Source of the DNA: Amaranthus tricolor
Lineage: Eukaryota; Streptophyta; Magnoliopsida; Caryophyllales; Amaranthaceae
DNA length: 64,000 nt
Direction of reading: 5' to 3'
Assembly (NCBI RefSeq): GCF_026212465.1
Contig: NC_080059.1
Coordinates: 22,154,068-22,218,067, forward strand
This document shows positions 11,096 to 21,869 of this stretch, one piece after another. The position numbers and the translations under genes are program-made. The notes below the pieces were generated by a model that was given only the letters and a program-made list of their open reading frames with translations, had not been told where the DNA came from and ran no database searches. How positions within the stretch are numbered: the first letter of the stretch is position 1; the number at the start of each line of letters is the position of its first letter.

Positions 11096-14000
11096 AAAGT
11101 GCATACTACCTCAATTAGCAAGTTGAAATTAAGTATTAGAAGTAGGTATTTTTGGAGTTTGAATTTTCATCAAGTCACTTACGTATTTTGGCAGTTGAGA
11201 GTTGAAAGTTGTAGAGTGTATAAAGAGCCCCAATAAATACTGGCACAGTCAATAAAAAGAAAAGATAAAAAGTTAAAGCTTCATTTACAAGCTTATTGTA
11301 AAAGATTGAGCACTTAACACAAGAGTTGGGTACTATGAGGGAGTTTTTCACCAATCAGTGCATGCAGAATTAGTTTGTGTGGAGGAAAGATTTGCAAAAA
11401 AAAAAAAACTCAGGTAACATAGAAATGAGGCTTGCCATATTGATGGAAAGAAAGACTAGCAAAGTTGTTAAAATAGGGAAATCATACTCAACGCAATGAG
11501 AGTATGTGACAGGACAATTCTTCATAGCACAGGAGTCTGGATCCAAATCTGGTAAGGATAAATGGTGAGGGATTTGAGTTACATTCATCAAGAACATGGG
11601 AGCCAATTGGAAATACCGCAAATTAGATTTACCCATTTTTAATGTTGAAGACCCTGATGGTTGGATCATGAAGGCAGAGTAGTACTTTTCTTTCTATTGT
11701 TTGAATGAGGAAGAAAAAGTGTGGAGCATCAATAGTGAGCATGAGGGGGAAGCATTGCTTTTGGTATCAATGAGAGAATCAAAGAACTTTATTGATTTGA
11801 AATCTTTAACTCTTAAACTTTTCTGAGCACTGGATGAGGGAGACCTGTATGAGCAATGGTTAGCAGAAGGGCACAATAGAAGAATATGGAAGATTTGGTG
11901 AAAAAATTAAGCTACTTGGAAAGAGTTCCTCAAGCAGAGGGCACTCTGTAAGGATTGAAAGTAGAAGTCTGGAAAGAATTTGAGTTTTTAGGACCCACTA
12001 TACTGGAACACACAATGAGTGTCGAGTAGGAGAGTTGAGCCTACCTACAAAACCTATACCCAAAAGACAAAATCAACGACTTTCCAATCTAACCCATCCA
12101 CCACCAATTACCTTACCCATTAAAACAAACCCAAACTAATCCAATTGCCTTATGGAACAATCCCCAAACTGAAGAAAGATAGATCTTAGCGTTTTAGGCA
12201 CTAAATAGACCAATTGTTCCGGATAAGACGATTCCGATGATTAATGAGTTACTACATGAACTTTATGGAACAATGTCTTCACCAAATTAGGTGTCAAATC
12301 TGTTCAAGATACCCACAAAACTATTTTCGATCCCATGAAGGGCATTAAGAATTTTGAGTTATGCCATTTGGCTTAATAATGCCCTATCTACTTTTCAAGC
12401 CTTCATGAATGAAATTTTCTGACCCTTTCTTTGAAAATTTGAGTTAGTTTTCTTTTCATGATATTCTAATTTACAACAAAAACCAAGACGAGCATAGGCA
12501 ATATGTGGAGCCGAGTTTTCAATGTTTAAGAGAAAATGTATCATTAATCAATGGAGGAAAATGTGAATTTGGCGCAAGAAAGGTGGGACGTTTAGGGCAT
12601 ATCTTATGCAAACAAGGATTAGTGTAGATAGTAAAAAGGTTGCAGCAATAGTCTCTTGGCCCATACCATGAAGTCTAAAAGAATTGAGGGGTTTCTTGGG
12701 ACTTACAATATGTTATTTTCCTTTTGTGAATAGTTATACTCAAATTGCGAAGGAATTAACAAATCAACTTAAGAAAGATGCATTTTTTAGGAATAAGGAG
12801 GCTGAAGCATAGTGTAGAAATGCGTTACGGGTTACGATAGCTATAGAAGGATAGTAATGAGGTAGTAGGAGTGATGTGGTTCTCGTGACACTTAAAGATA
12901 AGTCGAAACCATAAGATATCCCTTGATACAACCCATAACACATTTTTTCATACCTTTACAACACGGGCAACATCGATTTGTTGTTTTTGAAAACCTTTAC
13001 AACGCAACCGACGTGGTGCGATGCGACCTTATTTTTACACTATGGGTCGAAGCTTTTTCTTAGATATCAATTTATTAATTTTGAAAACCTTATTTTTACC
13101 CAGGTCCCGGTTCTTGCCATGTTAAATTTCCGGAAATTGTTTGACATTGAGGTAGACTGTTCAAACAGTCTTGCAAGAAAAGCATCCTACAACTTAATAT
13201 AGCAGGATGTTCGGAACTCGAGCTAGAAATAATAATTTCAACGTTAGCGGTTTTCGATGGGGTGGAAGTTTGTAGTGAAAACTTATCAAAAAAGTTTGAA
13301 ATACATGTTCGCAGGAAGTAGGAAGTAAGTACTAAAAACGGGTAATGAATTTGATCGGTTGATTTTCTATGATTCACAATCCGAGTAAAAATAATGCTAA
13401 TGCTCTTTCACGAATTAATCATGAGAAGTGGGATTTCGGGACCTTATTTAGCTGAAATGGGATAGATTGGGAAGAAGAAAGCGACGTTTCAGTAGGATTC
13501 ACTTTGGAAAATAATGTTCTATGTTGTAAGGGAGGATATATGCTTGCTAACTTTTCTCCGTTCATACCAATTTTGCTTCGAGAATACCATGATTCACCTT
13601 TGAGCGAGCCCTCAGGAGAATTAAAACCTCATCTAAGGTCAGCCGTGAAATGTTATTGGGAATGAATGATTAAAAAGTTACAAATTATTTGAGGGATTGT
13701 CGGTTGTGTCAACAAGTGGCATTACAAATTTGGGAGAATGCTACTATAGATTTCAATGAGGGATTATTAAAGTCAGAGGGATAAATCGAATTTCGGTGTT
13801 AGTGTATTGTCTTACCAAGTACGCGCATTTTGTGCTTCTTAAGCACTCTTTTACCACTGTGGCTGCTAAGTTTACTAAAGAGGTGGTGAAACTGCACGAA
13901 TTTCCTACAATCATTGTATTTGATCGAGCAAGGTATTAATCAGAATATTATGGTGGGAACTTTTTCGTTTCCAACAAATGTAGTTGCTATGGAGCACGTC

Positions 14001-17000
14001 ATTCCACCCACAGACAGATGGGCTTAACAGAGATCGTTAACCAGGAACTAGTAACATACTTGCGCTGTTCCAAAGAAGTGGATGAACTGGATGCAATTGG
14101 CTGAATACTGCTATAATACATCCCTACTTTTATGGATTAAAATGTCCCCATTTCAAGCTTACTCTGACATATTGTACGCTTTCGACCTATGTTACTCGGA
14201 CTCGCCATTTTTGGTGCCTCACCGTTGTCTAGTACGGATACTAGTGTTGGACTCGTGTCCGGTATGTTGGACTGTACATGGGTACGGTAGAGGAGAAAGA
14301 TGTGCCGCCATTTTCAGGGTCTGCTCTCGAGGGAATATTGTCGATCACATTCCTCTCTCTACAGGGTTCTCACCTTTTGGGGGTTAAATTGACTGCTTTC
14401 CTTTCGCACTCTCTCTCAAGGGAGTACGAGTATGAATTGTCCGTCACCTTTCCTCACTCAGACCCTGTTTTCGAGCGGGATATTGGGTTGATGATGATGA
14501 TGATGATGAGACTTCTCCATCATGGTCATTCTTCTTCTCTATTGTAGTACTTCTCCATTTTAGAAAGTAATGCTTTTTTTCAAACTTTTTCTCTCCCCAA
14601 AATGACAGCTATTACTTATTTTTTTATATTTTAAAAAAGTAGACAGCTGTTAAATTCTTTCATGTCTTTTTGTTTGACTAACAAGTTACTATTTTCTTTA
14701 ACCTTTTCTCTATCGTGGTTCGCTCACTAACACTATTTTCTTTTTAACGTTTTGTTTATTTTAGTAAAAAATGGATAAATATTAAAATTTTGTTATGTTG
14801 AAGTATTTTTATCGACTAACAAGTTGACAATAATATATATTGAAACATGCCCACTAATTATTTTAATATGTGTCTCTCTTCCCATTAGACTTTATTTAAT
14901 TAAGATTTATGAAGGATCAATTGATCATACATATTTAATTTTTAGTTAGTATTTAAATTTAGTAAATACTTATTTTATAAATAAACTTTTATCTTTAAGT
15001 ATGTATTTTTTGTTTCGTTTGAAATCTTTTTAACTTTCTCTTATCCCCGTACCTGTATCCAATACTAGGACGGTGTTCCCGTATCCTTAAATTCTAAAAA
15101 TAATGTATCGGACACTAGGATCCATACCTGTATCCGATACCCGTACCTGAGTCCAGGTGATATAGCTTTCGGCATAAGAAAACTTAGGTTGACTCCTTGG
15201 AAAACTGCTACAAGAAAGAGATGCAATACTAGATGAATTAAGATTTAGTCTCATCAAGGCAAAGAAGGGATGTTTCATTCATTGAAGGAGATTTAGTTTA
15301 TCTCAAATTACAAACTTATAGACAACGTCTCTAGCCAAACAAGTAAATGAAAAGCTTATACTCTCCATTTGACGTTTTGGGTTGTTCCATTTGTTGTTCT
15401 CATAAAGAATTTTTTTGGACAAAATTATCGTTCATCATCATTTTAATATTTGAGTGATGTTTATGGTCTCTACAAATCACTAACTTTATTTATATCACTA
15501 ATTTATTTTAACGTTTATATTTCTTATGTTCCCCACATGTTTCCCACTAACTTTATAAAGATCTGTTTTAATAGTTTTTGTCCCCATATTTTTTTCACTA
15601 ACTTCTTATGCTCCCTACTTTTCTTCCATCAAATTTATTAGTCAATAAAATAATATATTCACCATCTAAAAGATTTTATTTTTCTTAATTCTTGTTAACA
15701 TTTCTTGTGGGAACAACTTTAAGGTACGGAGAGAGTATTTAAAATTATATTATATATTTATGTTCAAAATTATTAAGCAAACAGAAACTTGAATTAATCT
15801 CGACTATTCTTGACTTTCATCATCCTAGGTAAACTAAAACATATTAAACCAAGAATTACCTTATTAGGTCAACCTTTGCCTTCTTCACCTTCTCCAACTT
15901 CATTAAAGCATAGCCTCGTCCAAAATTCAAACCACTCTTTCTACATGTTGATCATCATTTTGCATTAGGATTTCAAAAGTTTCTTAACTTGATCGCACAT
16001 GTAATAAGATTTAATTAAGTGTAATGGTCGGAACAAATCTTAGAACTCGAGAGTCTCTTCACTGCCTTCCTTTGTAATAAAGCAAAAATTATTTAAAGCC
16101 TTTTTGTACTTGAGGAAGCAGACTGATTGTTCTTTAACTTGCAAGAGAAATTCCTTTTCTCTTTGAGAATGTTTACAAAATTAATAATATCAAGATAAAT
16201 GTTGGTGACTGGTGAGATGTGTATAGTGATTTGGGTAAGACTGACGTCCCAGGATAAGGTGGGTTTAGAGTTGGAGTAGAGGGATTGTGAGGTATTCAAA
16301 GAAGGAAGTTGTGAAAAGTAAAATGCAAATAATGACAACCAAGCAGCAAGTAAAGGAGTTTGAGGAGATGAGTACCTTTTCTTTGTTGATTACCCCTTCA
16401 AACGCTTGTCAAAGCAAAACATTCACTGATACACCTATTAACATAAAACAAGGACATGGAGCCAAGCAAACTCACCAAAGAAACAAGGAAAGCAGCGAGA
16501 ACTAAGCACTAAACCACAACAAAGATAGAAAAAGGGAAAAGAACCTGGAAAAATATAAGCTAAGAATGATATCACCAAGGAAGCTTCTAACAGGGATAGA
16601 GAGCATTAATAAGGCTCACCAACCCTAGAAACGAGCTGAAAGAACTTAGGCGAGCCCAAACTTCCCAAAAGTAAAGTGGTGGGTTGGTGTGGTCAAGAGA
16701 GGGATTTATTGTTCCTTCTCGCTCTAAGCCTTTCTGGATTTATGAGCTTAGTTGTTAATACTAGTGCTATCTAACTCACTACCACTTTCGTTATAGGATT
16801 TGAAATTTGTCAAAAATGTGCCAGCCAAAATTACGTAGCAGTGGTTAATACCTCTGATTTATTTTTTTTTTCCTTAGATATATGAAAGATATTACATTGT
16901 GTTAATTTTCATCTTAATTTTTTGCTGGCTAGTACAGGTGCCGTTGCTTTATTTCAGCTACAAGAGGACCTGAAAAGGCATCTTAGTGCGGAGGGTAATT

Positions 17001-19236
17001 ACACTGAGGAAGAGCTTGAAAACTATATGGCATCACACAAGAAAGTGATGATAGATTCTCTGTGGAAACTCAATGTTGTTGATATCGAAGCTACTCTTTC
17101 TCGTGTTTGTCAGATGGTTGTCGTGCTATATCTATCCATTATGCATCAAATAACTAGGTAGTAGTACTAGAGGTGGTTGTTTTCATTCTGATTTCAATGT
17201 CCCTGTTATCTAATAGGTTCTGCAGGACAACAATGCCAAAAAGGAGGAGCTCCGAGCACGAGCAAAGGGGCTGAAAACACTGGGAAAGATATTTCAAGTG
17301 ATTTTTCTTAGTCTTTTGTCCTCAGTAATATCATCTGACATTGTGAAATTTATTCACTGCATTGCTGATGTCCGCCATATACATTTTCCCTTGCAGCGGG
17401 TAAAATCACCCGATGCCAATGAGGCTGATACTACAGTGTGCACTGATTTCAATAAGTTAAATGGAAATGAGTCGAGCAATGATCCGTTAGTTTCAATGAC
17501 AAATCCAAGTATGGAAGAGCTATCTTATAATGGAGCTGGATCACAGGTAACCTACTGTGTGCTTTATCTAGATGTAAGCATCTGGTGAAATTGTGAAATA
17601 TCACCAAGCCTTCAGACTTCATGTTATTGAAGACAGTTCATCCATAAGACATGGTGAATGTTAGTATCTTTTATCGTATAATGGGTACGTCATGCTGTCT
17701 TGATCGAGGAACCACGTAAGACTACATATACATGATAATCCACATAAGTAGTCATTTGGAGGCTTTTATCTTTATGTTTAAAACATTCAATTATTGTGAA
17801 ATAGCTTTTTGAGTCTGATTCATTGATCATGTAACATTCTAATATAGATGTTTAAGTGAGTTCAACGTGATACCTAAGAAACCCAAGCTGTGAAAAGTTC
17901 TTTTAAAAGCTCCTGATTCCGATGTACCCAAGCAAGTCAACATGAGACTGTCACTAACAAAGATTTTACCTTCATACCCCTCATCTGATTCTCGTTTAAA
18001 ACTAAGCAAATTCGTTCCAATGATCATTCACATAGTTTCTTTCTTTTACTTCGTAATAGTTTATTTTCATATCCACTTGTAGATCCCAATTCATGCCATT
18101 TTTTTACTATGTTGTTCGTGTTCGACTTACTTCGTCCTCTTCTAAGCTTCTCTGAATTCCAACTTTTCACATTTTCTGAGTAATGTATTTTGTGGTCTTT
18201 GCTCAAATATCAATGTAAATAGTCTTTCTCCATTTTGTCTTCAGTATTTGCAATTCCAAGAGCATTTCTTGTGTCTTCATTTTAAATTATATTCATCATG
18301 TTCACTCATTTATTTTAACATACTCATTTTAGGTATGTTCACTTATTTATTTTAACTTGCTCATTTTTCTGAAATGATATCTTCCGAGGCCCACACTTCT
18401 AACTCATAGAATAATATCGGACTAATGGTAGTCTGCTACAATTTTTTCTTAAACCCTAGTGACTCACCTCAATCTCTTTACCCTATAATTAGGTTTAATT
18501 TTCTCGGATTCAATAGTTAGGTTTAATTTTCAAGTACACTTTTAAGATGAAAAATATGAACTAAGTTTTAATCATGGGAGAGTTACCATCATATCTATTT
18601 CAGCACAACTTAAGTATTAAATTATATGAATTATAAATGGTAAATAGTAATAGTATAACTTAAGTATTTATTACGTACATTATAATATAATTTCAAAATC
18701 ATACATCATATTATACACATTAGCACAAAAACTAACAAGATAGCCTAATGACATGGACATTGAGAATTACCTTTAAAGAGAACCCAGAAAATTAAATGTA
18801 TATGATTTTAGAATTCTTGGTTTTCAAATTCGACATCTAAATTTCTTGTAATCATGCAAGTTGAACATAATTATAAAGAGTTTGATGAAGATGATTAGTG
18901 GCCAAGCGAGTTGAGCTTGACTTATTGTTATCCTCCCTAAATGTTAGGGGGAATGATCTGATTCATACTTAATGTGGTACTTTTTTTGCGTACATACACC
19001 TAGACATGCCCGCATATTATTCTCTTTAATAAACATCCCAAGAATCGTTTCCTCATCAAAACCTCTAGTTTAGAATTTAGAATCCACTGTGAGAAGTTTT
19101 CTTTGTGTAATGAATGTTGCAGATTCCTTATGTCGTTGCTCCCCAGTTTGCTGATGCATCTCAATGCCATATTAGCTACCCAATGCCAACTGCTCCTCCC
19201 GGTGTTCAAAGAAGTTATTCAACCAACAAAGACTGA
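9954..19236 (+). CDS. DnaJ chaperone of the ATJ10 type (3' part, five exons)
   Basis: Exons are 9954-10112, 16938-17116, 17217-17297, 17397-17546 and 19123-19236, all bounded by AG and GT, with reading phase kept throughout. Joined, they give about 193 residues of the C-terminal part of plant DnaJ proteins with the DnaJ-X domain: [95 protein letters not shown] and a proline-rich end (PTAPPGVQR). These proteins act as J-domain co-chaperones for Hsp70. The first exon starts in mid-codon (phase 1), so the J domain and start lie left of the window. No stop or frameshift is seen, so the gene may be functional despite transposons in its introns. The stop is TGA at 19234-19236. Confidence 0.88.
10113..11339 (+). 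other. DnaJ intron, 5' part, no gene
   Basis: AT-rich intron sequence. The minus-strand ORFs at 10711-10938 and 10031-10258 have no recognisable motif. A TTA microsatellite lies at 11034-11094, preceded by three degenerate repeats of the phrase GGTTACC/GGTTTACC around 10940-11020, which may be the tail of an old element. Confidence 0.5.
11034..11094. repeat. (TTA)n microsatellite
   Basis: About 20 uninterrupted TTA units, ending at TTAATAAAG. Confidence 0.95.
14187..15165. mobile_element. Non-autonomous hAT-like element, 8-bp target duplication
   Basis: Left end CTATGTTACTCGGACTCG; the right end, read backwards, is CTATATCACCTGGACTC. The flanks are ctttcgac (14179-14186) and ctttcggc (15166-15173), an 8-bp duplication with one mismatch, the hAT size. 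Removing it rejoins the integrase frame of the surrounding gypsy relic, which supports the edges. A small element with the same CTATGTTGCTCGGACTC end is known from several dicots. It has no transposase. An RTE tail sits inside it. Confidence 0.75.
14380..14512 (+). mobile_element. RTE LINE 3' end, inserted in the hAT-like element
   Basis: The stretch CACTCTCTCTCAAGGGAGTA to CACTCAGACCCTGTTTTCGA, ending in a (TGATGA)n run at 14487-14512, matches the 3' end of the LINE at the right edge of the window (complement of 62541-62650) with scattered differences. The left limit is uncertain and may reach about 14290. Confidence 0.6.
15361..15735. mobile_element. Stowaway-like MITE
   Basis: Flanked by TA on both sides (15359-15360 and 15736-15737). 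The left end is CTCTCCATTTGACG; the right end, read backwards, is CTCTCTCCGTACC, close to the CTCCCTCCGTCCC ends of Stowaway (Tc1/mariner) MITEs. Both arms also share GTTGTTCC. No coding sequence. It lies in the 3' part of the gypsy relic. Confidence 0.65.
15738..16937 (+). other. DnaJ intron, 3' part, no gene
   Basis: No conserved coding motif on either strand. It ends with a pyrimidine-rich tract and the acceptor TAGTACAG used by exon B at 16938. Confidence 0.5.
16938..17116 (+). CDS. DnaJ exon B
   Basis: Acceptor GTACAG, donor ATG|GTTGTC. Completes the glycine codon from exon A and encodes [20 protein letters not shown] through LSRVCQM. Confidence 0.88.
17217..17297 (+). CDS. DnaJ exon C
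   Basis: Acceptor AATAG, donor CAA|GTGATT; 27 codons ([18 protein letters not shown], then LKTLGKIFQ). The preceding intron is only 100 bp. Confidence 0.88.
17397..17546 (+). CDS. DnaJ exon D
   Basis: Acceptor TTGCAG, donor CAG|GTAACC; 50 codons starting [12 protein letters not shown], a polar, less conserved linker. Confidence 0.85.
18298..18370. repeat. Two-copy tandem repeat in the last DnaJ intron
   Basis: A unit of about 36 bp beginning ATGTTCACTCATTTATTTTA occurs twice in a row with a few differences. Confidence 0.8.
18480..18890. mobile_element. Old LTR remnant in the last DnaJ intron
   Basis: Shares collinear pieces with the LTR element at 60059-62540: ATAATTAGGTTTAATTTT here versus ATAATTAGGTCTAATTTT at 61486, GAGAGTTACCATCATAT versus GAGCGTTACCGCCACAT near 61550, and GGACATTGAGAATTACCTT versus GGACATTGAGAATTATCTT near 60295, followed by AATTCGACAT versus AATTTGACAT. 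Coding parts are absent. By eye it is strongly diverged, hence old. Confidence 0.45.
19123..19236 (+). CDS. DnaJ last exon
   Basis: Acceptor GTTGCAG; 37 codons plus TGA. Encodes [14 protein letters not shown] and [15 protein letters not shown], the usual proline-rich C-terminus of this family. Confidence 0.85.
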   Translation: MPYVVAPQFADASQCHISYPMPTAPPGVQRSYSTNKD

Positions 19237-20649
19237 TAGTCGCAGTTGGTATCCCCCCAATTTGGCTCTTGCTTTGCCCTCTGTGAAGAAGTGATATATG
19301 GTGTATGATATTACTTGATATATCATCATTGGGTCATATGAGGGATCCATGTTTTCATTGCTGCCATAGATTGTGATTTTGGGTCATTTTGATAGGTGAT
19401 ATGTCAAATGCGCTAAGCAACCTTTAGTTTATCGATATGTTGTGCTATACGGGGTTGGAAGAGATGTTTGCAGTAATGTGTAATAGTGTGTGTGTGTATA
19501 TATTGATTCTTCACTGTCGCTTCATGAAACTGGCATTACCACCTGTTGGGCTTGGTTAGATTAATGTGTTGATATGTCAAATTCTTTATCATCAATCTAA
19601 TATAGTTATGGTGTCTTCTGAACCAAAAGAAGTCAAAGTTCCTCAGTTTGGGGAATTTATGTCTTTCTATAAACTCTATTTCTTTGGTTGTAATTTATTT
19701 GTTTACTGATAAATCCTTTTTAGTTGGCACATTTATTCATCGTTGTACTTCCATTTGCTCATAATAGTAGTATCCATAACACAATACTCAAATAAATATC
19801 TCAAAAGGCCAATATTCTCTACTATTCTCTTTTATTGTCCCATTTGAGTTGGGCACAAATATTGAGAGAGGGAACTACACGAAATGTAGATTCTCATGTG
19901 GTGGTTCAAATGTTATAAGAAAAGTGATTAATTGTAATTCTTCCTTCCACTTTATTTAATGAAAAAATATTTGGAGAGAAAATTAAACCGCTCAATTCCA
20001 TTTGATTCAACTTACACAATCACATACTCCAACTGTTAACATTTAAGTACATTAATTCTTAAACAACTAAAATTAAGTACATTTATTCTTACTTAAATTA
20101 AAATGACATTAAAAATATTAAAGTTTTAGTTTTTTCTTGATTTGTTCAAAGATTTTTAGATCGCCACCAACATTGAATAGTCGATTCACGCCATGTATAT
20201 ACGGATATTAAATTTAAAGACAATAAACATTTAACGTATAAATTAGCTACAAAAAGAAGTAAAAACTTCCATCAATGTGGCAAATATATTTGATATACAA
20301 GTCATCATAATCTGATAAACTTTCCAAAAACTTTTCTAAATTACCAAGAAATTAAATAGTCTTGCTAGAAGGTAAGAGAGAATTGTGCCCAAAACTAACC
20401 GTGGCTAGACCCCAATGATGGTGAATTAATTTTTGATAGAAAGATATTTTTATATCATATGTATTAGCTCATACGAGTTCCAAGAATAGGAAGTGAGGGG
20501 AGCCATAAACAAAACTACAATCAATTATTAAGAGTCACATGAGGGATATGCTTGTTGATAAGGTTTTACCAGCCATAAGAAACAAATGGCAGAAGGAGCA
20601 AGGAAGACTATTTTCATACAACAAGATAATACAAAGCCACAATTCTTGA
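19237..20649 (+). other. DnaJ 3' flank and intergenic sequence
   Basis: The first few hundred bases should hold the DnaJ 3' UTR; AATAAA-like motifs occur near 19790, but no single polyadenylation site stands out. Around 19810-19880 a Stowaway-like phrase (GTCCCATTTGAGTTGGG) appears without a matching partner end. No coding motif is seen up to the MULE at 20650. Confidence 0.45.
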
Positions 20650-20895
20650 GAAAATTTGAAAAAAATAAGATTATTTAACAACTTTATTCAAAAAACAAGC
20701 TTCGTTCAAACTTTATTCCCAAAATAAGCGTCCTTGCCTTCAAAGCTAGGCTTGGTGTATACTTGCACTTACTAACAGCGAAATGAAAGAAATGGTCAAA
20801 AATTTAGTCCAGGGTCAAGTCGCTATTACTAACAGCGACTTAATGGTTGACTGGTCAAACTATTAAGTCGCTGTTAGTAACAGCGACTTGACCCT
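20650..20895. repeat. Left TIR of the MULE
   Basis: Matches the complement of 25730-25967 with a few differences. Its inner half contains nested hairpins built on GTCGCTGTTA and TAACAGCGAC with a single G between, and GGTTGACTGGTCAAAC. Confidence 0.92.
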
Positions 20896-20940
20896 TCACT
20901 AAAATTTAACTTTTATTGACTTTTTTGTATGATTTAAACT

Positions 20941-20994
20941 AGCCGTTGTAAAATTGAAAAATAGCCGTTATGAAGTTGAAAATAGCCATTGTTA
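20941..20994. repeat. Short tandem repeat near the left TIR
   Basis: Three imperfect copies of about 22 bp starting AGCCGTTGT / AGCCGTTAT / AGCCATTGT, just upstream of a TATA-like box at 21001. Confidence 0.75.
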
Positions 20995-21000
20995 ATATGT

Positions 21001-21010
21001 TCTATAAATA
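21001..21010 (+). promoter_or_regulatory. TATA-like box before the GRF ORF
   Basis: TCTATAAATA, 177 bp before the visible GRF exon and just inside the left TIR; a plausible promoter for it. Confidence 0.45.
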
Positions 21011-21177
21011 ACTCCATCATTTCCCTACTTCATTGTATCCAAACTCCTTCATTCTTGTTCTAGTTAATCGATTACGAAGGTAACATAAAGTATTATATTA
21101 GTATTATTCTCAATTTATAAATGTTAATATTATTTTTGAATGTTTACTTATGTTACTATATCGTATGTGTTCCTTAG

Positions 21178-21474
21178 ATATCACAGGAGCATTCTGTTGA
21201 AGAGCTTTGTGATTGTGGTTATGAAGTTGAGATTAATACAGATTGGAGCGACGTCGATGTTAGTCGTGATTTTGTTGCTTGTCCTTTCTACTTGGATGAA
21301 GGATTCGGATGCACGTACTTTAGGTGGGTTGCTCCGAAGGGTACCAAATGCCTTGAAAAAGAAAAACCAGAGCTTAAAGATGAGGTACTTAATCTAAAGA
21401 GACAAATAGATGATATGGAACATAGGAAAGAAGAGACTGAAAGGATTATAAGAAAGTTGAAAAAGCAATCTTAG
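21178..21474 (+). CDS. GRF-type zinc finger and coiled-coil ORF inside the MULE
   Basis: An open frame of 98 codons follows a likely splice acceptor (CCTTAG at 21172-21177) and ends TAG/stop at 21472-21474. It shows CDCGYEVEINTDWSDVD, then FVACPFY and GCTYFRWVAPK. This is the GRF zinc-finger pattern (C-x-C-G, x-x-CP, C-x-[YF]-F-x-W) with all four cysteine positions kept. A charged heptad-like helix follows (ELKDEVLNLKRQIDDMEHRK). No ATG is visible; a first exon may end at GATTACGAAG|GTAACA near 21078, but I see no start codon in it. Similar small GRF proteins are common in plant genomes; their role here is unknown. It converges on the other two MULE genes. Confidence 0.6.
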   Translation: MSQEHSVEELCDCGYEVEINTDWSDVDVSRDFVACPFYLDEGFGCTYFRWVAPKGTKCLEKEKPELKDEVLNLKRQIDDMEHRKEETERIIRKLKKQS

Positions 21475-21745
21475 TTAGCAGCAGTGGTTTAAATTAACGA
21501 ATGAACTATGTAATTTGATATGGATTCGTTGAACATGAATGAAATTGTGTTGAATTTTCAAGAGCATTTTCCCTATTTGAATATGATTGTATGTTTGATT
21601 TTGATTAAATTCATACTTAATTTTTGGCGGAATGACTCATCACCGAATACTATGAGTAATTAACGTCAGTTCATTCATAATAAGCATGTGATAATACGAT
21701 AAAAATATATACGTCTACATATTATATTACAAATTATAGACGAAT

Positions 21746-21850
21746 GTCCAAATGTTACAAATATTCAATATGTACAAATGTCCAATATATACAAAATGTT
21801 ACTAATGTTTAATATATACAAAATGTTACTAATGTTCAATATATACAAAC
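21746..21850. repeat. Tandem repeat of about 27 bp
   Basis: Four imperfect units of the type AAAATGTTACTAATGTTCAA followed by TATATAC, between the GRF ORF and the mobile-domain gene. Confidence 0.8.
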
Positions 21851-21869
21851 AGTATACTAATGCTAATCC

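Larger units (their letters stand above)
11340..15360 (+). mobile_element. Decayed gypsy relic in the DnaJ intron
   Basis: Fragments in gypsy order and in the gene's direction: gag ([20 protein letters not shown], then [13 protein letters not shown], around 11600-11900), RT pieces around 12290-12720 (including GFLGLT-like text), the start of RNase H with [18 protein letters not shown] (13105-13160), integrase traces (13680-14160, with SPFQA) and, after an inserted element, [20 protein letters not shown] (15205-15265). These match the element at 2597-8627 block by block, so the two belong to one family. Stops are very frequent and no LTRs are recognisable, so it is much older. Confidence 0.75.

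Noticed and set aside
9954..19236. Treating the DnaJ exons as a processed pseudogene
   Set aside because: Introns with good GT/AG sites and kept phase show a genuine spliced gene.
19810..19980. Stowaway-like MITE downstream of the DnaJ gene
   Set aside because: One end-like phrase (GTCCCATTTGAGTTGGG) but no matching inverted end or TA pair could be found.
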